Program-made: the position numbers and the translations under genes | The notes under the pieces: model-generated | Databases searched by the model: none | The model's input: the letters and a program-made list of their open reading frames with translations, nothing else | Told to the model about the DNA's origin: nothing | Shown: positions 1 through 5,356 of the stretch, one piece after another | How the letters are laid out: each line of letters begins with the position of its first letter | Numbering within the stretch: the first letter of the stretch is position 1 | Origin: Cyanobacteria bacterium UBA11153 | Lineage (GTDB): Bacteria; Cyanobacteriota; Cyanobacteriia; Cyanobacteriales; Coleofasciculaceae | Direction of reading: 5' to 3' | Length of the DNA: 11,428 nt | NCBI GenBank assembly: GCA_003511885.1 | Contig: DOIX01000149.1 | Location: 1-11,428, forward strand

Positions 1-103
1 TTACTGCGGAAACCGCTGTAATGCAGCGGAATTGGAAGAGAGACTGAAAACGGAAATTCATACTACTCCAATGGGGCGAGAAATTACAGTTATTCGTGCG
101 TGA
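1..103 (+). CDS. Possible 3' end of an unidentified gene (cut by window edge)
   Basis: A frame open from base 2 to a TGA at 101-103 encodes 33 residues. It starts YCGNRCNAAELEERL and ends REITVIRA. The two cysteines followed by an amphipathic helix, then a beta-strand-like VIRA end, are faintly like the small thioredoxin-fold [2Fe-2S] ferredoxins. The second cysteine pair of that family is absent before the stop, so I do not assign it. Downstream, in frame 3, a short stretch (about 129-212) reads CSSKNETALLTGELEEHL, again with an ELEE-L motif. This could mean a gene broken by frameshifts. Too little is visible for a functional call. Confidence 0.25.
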   Translation, partial: YCGNRCNAAELEERLKTEIHTTPMGREITVIRA

Positions 104-283
104 CGGAGGGATTTGCGCTTCACTTTGAGAAAGAGTGCGATTGCCTGATTGCAGCAGCAAAAATGAAACAGCCCTGCTTACCGGGGAGCTAGAAGAGCAT
201 CTGTAGCAAGGATTTAGAAAATTGATATTACGATCGCGCTTTGCAAGTCATGTCTTGACAGATTTAAGCAACTCAGAATAGCT

Positions 284-299
284 AAAACCCCGCCAGGGG
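284..299 (-). terminator. Possible rho-independent terminator on the minus strand
   Basis: On the minus strand this reads CCCC-TGGC-GGGG followed by TTTT, a short GC-only stem with a T-run. No credible minus-strand gene ends here, so it could block antisense transcription coming from the kinase promoter region or simply be coincidence. Confidence 0.3.
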
Positions 300-388
300 A
301 CAAACTAGTCGATTTCCTGTGCCCCCTTCCCCTCTCAGAGCGCTTCGTGCTGTGAAGCTAATCCTCAGTATATTTCTGTAATACAAAA

Positions 389-419
389 TTGACTGTTTGT
401 ATGACAGTCGCAATACAGT
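389..419 (+). promoter_or_regulatory. Candidate promoter with overlapping inverted repeat, histidine kinase gene
   Basis: TTGACT at 389-394 resembles a -35 box. A weak -10 lies at 414-419 (TACAGT, 19-bp spacing) or 412-417 (AATACA, 17-bp spacing). Within it is a perfect 6-bp inverted repeat, GACTGT (391-396) and ACAGTC (404-409), separated by 7 bp. This arrangement suits a dimeric repressor or activator. The promoter call is weak because neither -10 is good. Confidence 0.25.
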
Positions 420-485
420 AAAAATCGATAAAATCAGATAAGATAGCAAAATTTGTGAAGTAGTTAGTAGGGATAATAAACAGAT

Positions 486-2558
486 ATGAATTATGGAACA
501 AATCAGATCCAATTAATCGAGCCACCAACTAGTAAACCAGATAATTTAGATATATTTTTAATCTTATCAGAGGATATATTGGGGATTTGGGGTAGCGATG
601 GGTATATCGAGCAGATTAACTCGACTTGGGAAAAAGGGTTGGGATGGAAGGATGGAGATTTGCGATCGCGATTCGCCATTGATTTTGTCCATCCGGAGGA
701 TCGGGAAATGACTCGCACGGCACTGGCGCGGTGTACTCCGGGGAAAACCGTCAATTATGAAAATCGTTTTTACCATAAAGATGGCAGCTACCGTTGGCTA
801 TCGTGGAGACTATTAAAAGATGACAAGGGAATTTTATATACTCTTGCTAAAGATATTACTAACCTCAAACAGACAGAATTAGCCTTACAAAAGGCAACAA
901 TTGAACTAGAAACCAGAGTTGAGGCACGTACCCAAGAACTTCAAAAAGCTAACACCCAACTTCAGGCAGAAATCGAGCAAAATCAACAAACTGAAGCGGC
1001 TTTGCGCCACAGTGAAGAGCAATTACGTCGGGTATTTGATGAAGCACCGATTGGGATGACTTTAGCAGCATTAGACGATCGCTATATGCGGGTAAATCAA
1101 GCTTTTTGTACCATGCTAGGCTATACCATGCCTGAAGCAATGGCAATCACCTTTAAGGATATTACTCATCCGGAAGAATTGGAATTAGAACTTCCTTATA
1201 TGTCCCAGATTATTAGCGGAGAAATTGATAGTTTCGATCTGGAAAAACGCTATATCAGAAAGAATGGTGAGATTCTTTGGGTAAATTTAAGATTAATTGC
1301 ACTGCGAGATCGAGCTGGAAAATTTCTCTATACTCTAGCAATGATTGAGGATATCACTCAACGGAAGTACGCACTACAAGCACTACAGCAAAGCGAAACG
1401 CGCTATCGGGGTATTGTCGAAGATCAAACTGAACTTATCTGTCGGTTTATGCCAGACGGTACCCTCACATTCGTCAACGATGCCTACTGTCGCTATTTTA
1501 ACCAAGAGCAATATGACTTAATCGGACAGAGTTTTATGCCTGCAATTCCCGAAGAAGATAGAGAAATGTTCAATCAAACTTTCTTTTCTCTTTCACAATC
1601 GGAACCAATTGTCACTTGCGAACATCGCATTATTTTACCCTCCGGAGAAATACGCTGGCAACAATGGACGAATCGGTTACTTTTTGATAAGGAAGATAAT
1701 CCGATTGAATTTCAGGCTGTAGGGAGAGATATCACCCCACTCAAGCAAGCTGAAGCCGAAATTCGTAAAGCTTTGGAAAAGGAAAGGGAACTTAGCGAAC
1801 TTCGCTCCAGTTTTGTATCTTTAGTTTCTCATGAATTTCGCACGCCTTTGACAACAATTCTTTCCTCCTCTGAATTACTACAACGGTACGGACAAAGAAT
1901 ATCAGAGGAGAAAAAAGAAGCTCATCACCAACGTATTGCAATGGCTGTCACTCGCATGACTGAATTATTAGATGATGTTTTGACTATTGGTAAAGCCGAA
2001 GCTGGGAAGCTAAAATGTCAACCAGTAGCAATGGATTTGCGATCTTTCTGTATAGATATTGTCGAAAGTATGCAAATTGGGGCAATTCCCAAACACCAGA
2101 TTAACTTTACATCTTCTGGTAACTGTAGCGATGCTTATATGGATGAAAATCTACTCAGACATGTTCTCAGTAATTTGATTTCTAATGCGATTAAGTACTC
2201 CCCTCAAGGAGGTGAGGTGAAATTCGAGCTAGTTTGCGATAGCGAAGCGGGCGCGAAGTGCGATCCCGATTTGGGCGTTTTCCGGATTAAAGATAGCGGT
2301 ATCGGTATCCCGCCAGAATATCAGCAGCACCTGTTTAATTCTTTCCAAAGAGCTGGTAATGTCGGTAATATTCAAGGTACGGGTTTAGGATTAGCCATTG
2401 TGAAAAAATGCGTCGATTTGCAGGGAGGCACGATTGATGTAGCTAGTGAATTAGGAGTAGGTACGACTTTTACTGTGACTTTGCCTTTACACTATCAACC
2501 ACCAGCAGATGTGGATCCCATTGATGAAGATTCATGGGGAATGGGGAGTAAGGAGTAG
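486..2558 (+). CDS. Soluble three-PAS sensor histidine kinase
   Basis: A 690-residue two-component sensor that should autophosphorylate on histidine and pass the phosphate to a response regulator. Order of parts: PAS/PAC 1 (about 20-127), coiled coil (about 128-175), PAS/PAC 2 (about 176-295), PAS/PAC 3 (about 303-418), HisKA dimerisation helix pair with the H box VSHEFRTPLT (H449), then HATPase_c. The ATPase domain shows the N box (N563, N567), G1 (DSGIGIP, D603), F box (F617, F620) and G2 (GTGLGLAIVK, 631-640). All catalytic boxes are intact. There is no signal peptide or membrane segment, so it should be cytosolic; the PAS ligands cannot be told from sequence. No response regulator lies in the window, making it an orphan kinase here. 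No good Shine-Dalgarno precedes ATG 486. Oddities: extra residues around 584-595 between N box and G1, and a C-terminal tail after VTLPL (about residue 667) that ends in repeat-encoded sequence. Confidence 0.97.
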   Translation: MNYGTNQIQLIEPPTSKPDNLDIFLILSEDILGIWGSDGYIEQINSTWEKGLGWKDGDLRSRFAIDFVHPEDREMTRTALARCTPGKTVNYENRFYHKDGSYRWLSWRLLKDDKGILYTLAKDITNLKQTELALQKATIELETRVEARTQELQKANTQLQAEIEQNQQTEAALRHSEEQLRRVFDEAPIGMTLAALDDRYMRVNQAFCTMLGYTMPEAMAITFKDITHPEELELELPYMSQIISGEIDSFDLEKRYIRKNGEILWVNLRLIALRDRAGKFLYTLAMIEDITQRKYALQALQQSETRYRGIVEDQTELICRFMPDGTLTFVNDAYCRYFNQEQYDLIGQSFMPAIPEEDREMFNQTFFSLSQSEPIVTCEHRIILPSGEIRWQQWTNRLLFDKEDNPIEFQAVGRDITPLKQAEAEIRKALEKERELSELRSSFVSLVSHEFRTPLTTILSSSELLQRYGQRISEEKKEAHHQRIAMAVTRMTELLDDVLTIGKAEAGKLKCQPVAMDLRSFCIDIVESMQIGAIPKHQINFTSSGNCSDAYMDENLLRHVLSNLISNAIKYSPQGGEVKFELVCDSEAGAKCDPDLGVFRIKDSGIGIPPEYQQHLFNSFQRAGNVGNIQGTGLGLAIVKKCVDLQGGTIDVASELGVGTTFTVTLPLHYQPPADVDPIDEDSWGMGSKE
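662..669. repeat. HIP1 octamer GCGATCGC (one of five)
   Basis: Perfect copies of this cyanobacterial palindrome occur at 662-669 (kinase gene), 6828-6835 (recG) and 9800-9807, 10221-10228 and 10670-10677 (all in the TPR gene). Seven-of-eight matches occur near 231, 10166, 10868 and 10890. The density supports a cyanobacterial origin; three of the five copies fall in the TPR gene. Confidence 0.95.
2236..2265 (+). repeat. GCGAT-bounded 30-bp element inside the kinase ATPase domain
   Basis: A 30-bp GC-rich stretch that begins GCGAT and ends GCGATC, with AGCGAAG and GCGAAGT between. It stands out from the AT-richer surroundings and resembles the short HIP1-associated repeats scattered in cyanobacterial genomes. 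It translates in frame to roughly CDSEAGAKCDP (residues 584-594), in the loop between the N box and G1, which is normally shorter and variable. Insertion is inferred, not shown. Confidence 0.5.
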
Positions 2559-2562
2559 GGAA
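2535..2562 (+). repeat. Heptamer tandem repeat forming the kinase 3' end
   Basis: Four 7-bp units in phase: TGGGGAA, TGGGGAG, TAAGGAG, TAGGGAA. The array covers the last seven codons of the kinase gene, and its fourth unit supplies the TAG stop (2556-2558). Heptamer runs of this sort are the STRR type known from filamentous cyanobacteria. Confidence 0.75.
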
Positions 2563-2571
2563 GATTTATTC

Positions 2572-2599
2572 GCGATTAGCGATTAGCAATTAGCAATTA
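2572..2599 (+). repeat. Heptamer tandem repeat GCGATTA/GCAATTA
   Basis: Two copies of GCGATTA followed by two of GCAATTA, perfectly in 7-bp phase, then GCC. It fills most of the 47-bp gap between the convergent kinase and DUF427 stop codons and is 9 bp from the preceding heptamer run. Confidence 0.85.
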
Positions 2600-2605
2600 G
2601 CCAAA

Positions 2606-3100
2606 TTACCACCCCCATGTACCAGCACCTCCTTTAAAAGGGCCAACAATATCTTGAGTAATCCAACCTCCGTAAAAATTTCCTGGCTGAGGTTGTACTT
2701 TTTCCCCATTCACATAACACCCATCCATGGGGCTAGCATAAAAAGCTAAATAATCCTTAATTCCAGCAAAACTTGGTGTGGGATTGGGATAAGCCCAAGC
2801 TACATTCACTACCTGTTGATCGCCCACTACCAGGGTATAGTAAATTGCCCGTCCCTTCCACTCACAGAATGAACCTTGATTTGTCAAGGGCAAATACTCC
2901 ATTTTGATATCTTCAGGAGGAATATAATAAATAGGTGGATGGCTAGTTTCCAAGACTCTTTTTGAACGGTGAGTATCAGCGATAGTGACACCATTGAAGA
3001 TAATTTGGATATGTTTAGGAGAGTCTTCTAGGCGCGGTGGGCGAGGATAATCCCATACAGATTCTTGTCCAGGTTGAGGTTGAATGCGATTAATGTTCAT
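2606..3100 (-). CDS. DUF427 family protein
   Basis: A 164-residue cytosolic protein with one DUF427 domain (Pfam NTP_transf_9, a small beta-rich fold of unknown function) spanning about residues 30-125. Characteristic stretches are RVLETSHPPIYYIPPEDI (48-65), SFCEWKG (77-83), AWAYPNP (101-107) and the IKDYLAFY helix start (114-121). A glycine/tryptophan-rich end follows, with YGGWITQDIVGPFKGG (143-158) and terminal GTWGW; I recall similar tails in cyanobacterial members. No signal peptide, no membrane segment. No clear Shine-Dalgarno precedes the ATG, but the start fits the family's usual N-terminal length. The gene is convergent with the kinase and separated from the minus-strand operon to its right by 206 bp, so it is probably transcribed alone. 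Its biochemical role is unknown. Confidence 0.9.
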   Translation of the reverse strand: MNINRIQPQPGQESVWDYPRPPRLEDSPKHIQIIFNGVTIADTHRSKRVLETSHPPIYYIPPEDIKMEYLPLTNQGSFCEWKGRAIYYTLVVGDQQVVNVAWAYPNPTPSFAGIKDYLAFYASPMDGCYVNGEKVQPQPGNFYGGWITQDIVGPFKGGAGTWGW

Positions 3101-3158
3101 GGTGATGAGTTATTTGGGTGCTAAAATATCAGGAATTACGCAAAGAATCTATCTGTAG

Positions 3159-3185
3159 GGTGCCCTTCGCTCAAGCTAACGCACC
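3159..3185. repeat. Degenerate GGTGC...GCACC palindromic repeat
   Basis: GGTGC (3159-3163) and GCACC (3181-3185) bracket a core with CTTCGCTCAAGCTAAC. This looks like a decayed copy of the GGTGCGTTA...TAACGCACC hairpins common between cyanobacterial genes. It lies in the 206-bp gap (3101-3306), which otherwise shows no gene; that gap must also carry the DUF427 promoter. Confidence 0.5.
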
Positions 3186-3300
3186 ATCCACTATTGGTAG
3201 CATCACTGTGTAAGTCCTAATATTATAAGGCAATAAAATCGATAGTAAGAGTTGTTCGATCTGAAGAATAGTTAGTTTTCAACATTCAGCATTGTAGGAG

Positions 3301-3316
3301 CTATTTTTAAAAATAG
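3301..3316. repeat. Perfect 16-bp AT palindrome at the TOPRIM gene stop
   Basis: CTATTTTTAAAAATAG is a perfect palindrome. It contains the TAA stop (3307-3309, minus strand) and the last two codons of the TOPRIM-like gene. The stem is almost all A/T and lacks a following T-run, so a terminator role is doubtful; a protein-binding site is possible. Confidence 0.6.
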
Positions 3317-4149
3317 GCAGTCGCAATCAAGTGCCGAAGTGCTTGCCACTCTGGTAGCCAAGTCCAAACATCTTCTGAAGATTTGGCAATACTTTCTACC
3401 AAAACATTCCGAAAATCCCATGCTGTTCCACGTATAAAGCTTGCACCAACTCTTTCCATACCACAGAGTAAATCTTTACCAGCAAAAAAGGTTAGATAGT
3501 ACTGAAATCTTACACCACCTGCTCGGCAAGTTGGTAAGATTTGCTGAAATTTATGCAATACATCTGCTTCAGTAACACTTTGAATATTGCCATAATCTCG
3601 TACAGAGGCACGAATTCCAGCCTCACAGTCAGCTTCAGTAAAGCTATCAGGAAAAGGATGCTGTCCTCCAGACTTACCAGTCCAATAATTCCTAAGTTGT
3701 TCTGGTTTTTTAATTCGAGACTGGGATAAAGCAATTCTGGCAGCCGAATAATCAGTTATCAAATTAGCTGCTCCATTTAGGGCGGCTATATATTCTGAGG
3801 GAGAAGGTGCTTTTGACCCAAGAGCAATGCGAACTACATCTGGATCTATGATATAGTTTTCTATCTCTCTCCGTTCCCACAACCAACCCAGTTGGACTGT
3901 TTTATTTTGCCAAACTCCCGACCAAGTTCGAGGTATATTAATTGGAGGAGAGTCCTCTTCATCATCAAAGTCACGGTCTCTAATTCCCACAGTAGCAGGT
4001 TGAAATCCTCTGGCAATGCAAATTTTCTCCTTGAAACCATATTTGCTACCAAATGATTGAACAGTGCAGACTCCAGCAAGTATTTTCGAGAGAATCCGAA
4101 TATCAGGACTTTTATCTCCTCCTTCACAATACAAAATATTTACAGACAT
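3307..4149 (-). CDS. TOPRIM-like (DUF4435-like) protein, putative nuclease partner of the ATPase
   Basis: A 280-residue soluble protein. Visible motifs match a TOPRIM fold: a first strand ending in a glutamate, ILYCEGGD (E9, D12); an acidic motif VGIRDRDFDDEE with D58 and D60; then WERREIENYI (91-100), like the conserved E-x-E-N segment of DUF4435/OLD-type TOPRIM proteins. A later FFAGKDLL (221-228) resembles the GKxLL stretch near the C-terminus of these proteins. In related systems this component is a metal-dependent DNA or tRNA nuclease. That activity is inferred here. The gene is the second in an operon: its ATG lies inside the end of the ATPase gene (10-nt overlap) and is preceded by a strong GGGAGGA. 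The coupling suggests a fixed complex with the ATPase. Alternatives are a regulatory or non-catalytic TOPRIM subunit. The family assignment is by eye. Confidence 0.72.
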   Translation of the reverse strand: MSVNILYCEGGDKSPDIRILSKILAGVCTVQSFGSKYGFKEKICIARGFQPATVGIRDRDFDDEEDSPPINIPRTWSGVWQNKTVQLGWLWERREIENYIIDPDVVRIALGSKAPSPSEYIAALNGAANLITDYSAARIALSQSRIKKPEQLRNYWTGKSGGQHPFPDSFTEADCEAGIRASVRDYGNIQSVTEADVLHKFQQILPTCRAGGVRFQYYLTFFAGKDLLCGMERVGASFIRGTAWDFRNVLVESIAKSSEDVWTWLPEWQALRHLIATAYF

Positions 4150-5243
4150 AAGGATCCTCCCGGTAAACGGAAAGTATCTGCTTCACCAATTATACTATTC
4201 ACCGCACTTGAATGAGTCGTAAAGATAAACTGAGAAGTAGGGCTTATTTTGGGTAGCTGACTAACCAGGAATTGAGCAGCAGGAGGATGCAAGTGCATAT
4301 CAATTTCATCAATTAAAACCACTGAATAAGCAATCTGTTTTTGAATAAATTCATAGAGAATTGGAAAAATAGATTGTTCTCCTCCAGACATTTCTGTAAG
4401 ATCATAGGTGCGATTCCCATCATTAACCAAGAAATAGTAGTCTTCTGGAGTAGGAGTATCAACACCAGGAATCGGCTCTAAACCAGCAAAAGATCGTCCT
4501 CGGAAAACTTTTTTATATAAATTTTCTAATTCGAGTAGGTAATCAACATTATATGTATGTGTCAGTTGAGCCAGTTTCCAACCATTAAGATATTTCCGTA
4601 ACTTTGATACACCAAATTCAAAAGAGATACGACTGTTATAATAACCAAGATTCCTCTGTTCAGATAGCTCAATATTTGTCGAATGTGAAGGTGAGGTGTA
4701 ACCAGCATTTCGGAATTGATCGAACCAGAATAATCCTGGTAATCTAGAAAATAACGAACGGATAGATGGATTAGTTTCCAGTAACTGAGTAGCGTAGTAA
4801 CGCCCAGAAAATTGGCAATATTCTGATGCCGTTTCTGCCCGACAGCTTTCGCCTTCCAAAACTAAATGAACTATCGAACTATTTCCTGGTTCGACAAACG
4901 GGAGATCCGGTTGAGCATCATGCCATCGATTAGCAAGATTTCTAGTAATTTCCAATTCTTCATCGGTGAAAGATACATCTAATTCAATACGAGGGCTTCC
5001 CCAACGCTGATACCGCTGTGGCAGAAATCCAATCCAGTCAAACTCTGTAACGCGGCGAATTTGCCTGGTTGCCAGTGCTAATGGTAGGGCAATAGCTTGT
5101 AATAAAGTTGTTTTACCCGTACCATTATCTCCTAGAATTAAAAATCGATCGCTAACTTCATCAAGCACTTTATTCTTAAAAGAAATTGATACTTCTTTGT
5201 CAAATATTTTGAAATTATGAATAGAAATAGACTCGACTTTCAT
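4140..5243 (-). CDS. ABC/AAA-type ATPase of a PARIS/OLD-like two-gene module
   Basis: A 367-residue P-loop ATPase of the RecF/SMC-like AAA_15/AAA_21 kind. The start MKVESISIHNFKIFD is the usual first strand of this family. Walker A is GDNGTGKTT (38-46), the ABC signature is LTEMSGGEQS (282-291), Walker B is VVLIDEID (308-315; D312, E313), the D-loop region is MHLHP (316-320), and the switch histidine is in FTTHSS (H344). The stretch between Walker A and the signature (about 60-280) has no long heptad coiled coil, so it is compact and lacks an SMC arm. No TOPRIM domain is fused, and the nuclease-like part is encoded by the overlapping downstream gene instead. In PARIS, the ATPase AriA senses a phage protein and releases the TOPRIM effector AriB; a similar role is plausible here but not shown. 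The protein is shorter than I would expect for AriA. Only a weak ribosome site precedes ATG 5243. Confidence 0.93.
   Translation of the reverse strand: MKVESISIHNFKIFDKEVSISFKNKVLDEVSDRFLILGDNGTGKTTLLQAIALPLALATRQIRRVTEFDWIGFLPQRYQRWGSPRIELDVSFTDEELEITRNLANRWHDAQPDLPFVEPGNSSIVHLVLEGESCRAETASEYCQFSGRYYATQLLETNPSIRSLFSRLPGLFWFDQFRNAGYTSPSHSTNIELSEQRNLGYYNSRISFEFGVSKLRKYLNGWKLAQLTHTYNVDYLLELENLYKKVFRGRSFAGLEPIPGVDTPTPEDYYFLVNDGNRTYDLTEMSGGEQSIFPILYEFIQKQIAYSVVLIDEIDMHLHPPAAQFLVSQLPKISPTSQFIFTTHSSAVNSIIGEADTFRLPGGSLCL
4155..4161 (-). promoter_or_regulatory. Strong Shine-Dalgarno of the TOPRIM-like gene
   Basis: On the minus strand GGGAGGA stands 5 nt before the ATG at 4149 and lies within the coding end of the ATPase gene. 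It fixes the start codon and indicates efficient, coupled translation of the second gene. Confidence 0.85.
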
Positions 5244-5280
5244 GACTTTGATTTCGATTGCTTAATAACTGAGGAAGCTG

Positions 5281-5329
5281 ACTTGAGATCGAAAATAAAA
5301 TCTCACCAAATATTTACATGATCTCAAGT
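5281..5329. promoter_or_regulatory. Inverted repeat with alternative pairing, leader of the ATPase-TOPRIM operon
   Basis: ACTTGAGATC (5281-5290) and GATCTCAAGT (5320-5329) are perfect 10-bp inverted arms 29 bp apart, 38-86 nt before the ATPase ATG. A third element, ATCTCA (5300-5305), can pair instead with TGAGAT (5284-5289) in a tight hairpin with a 10-nt loop. The two pairings exclude each other. Possible roles are an operator for a dimeric regulator, a transcript switch, or an end signal after recG. No convincing -10/-35 pair was found nearby. Confidence 0.5.
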
Positions 5330-5356
5330 TAATGTATTTAAGTAACTACATCCAAA

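Larger units (their letters stand above)
104..485. other. Non-coding stretch upstream of the histidine kinase gene
   Basis: About 380 bp without a credible gene. The first 110 bp may be remnants of the preceding reading frame. The stretch also holds a near-HIP1 site around 229-236, a GC-rich CCCC/GGGG hairpin at 288-299 and a small GCTTC/GAAGC hairpin at 342-358. An AT-rich zone from 360 to 485 probably contains the kinase promoter. No tRNA or recognisable RNA structure was seen. Confidence 0.6.

Noticed and set aside
255..284. TTGACA at 255-260 as a -35 box
   Set aside because: No acceptable -10 at 16-18 bp spacing, and no gene start close downstream.
282..512. 76-residue minus-strand frame with a hydrophobic N-terminus, ending at the CCCC/GGGG hairpin
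   Set aside because: It overlaps the kinase start region, lacks a ribosome site, and its C-terminal part is translated repeat-like GC-rich DNA. No family resemblance.
2535..2599. CRISPR array
   Set aside because: Direct repeats have a 7-bp period without spacers, and no cas genes are present.
3307..5243. Naming the pair ariA/ariB
   Set aside because: The motifs fit the PARIS class in outline, but ATPase length and TOPRIM details cannot be matched without a profile search.
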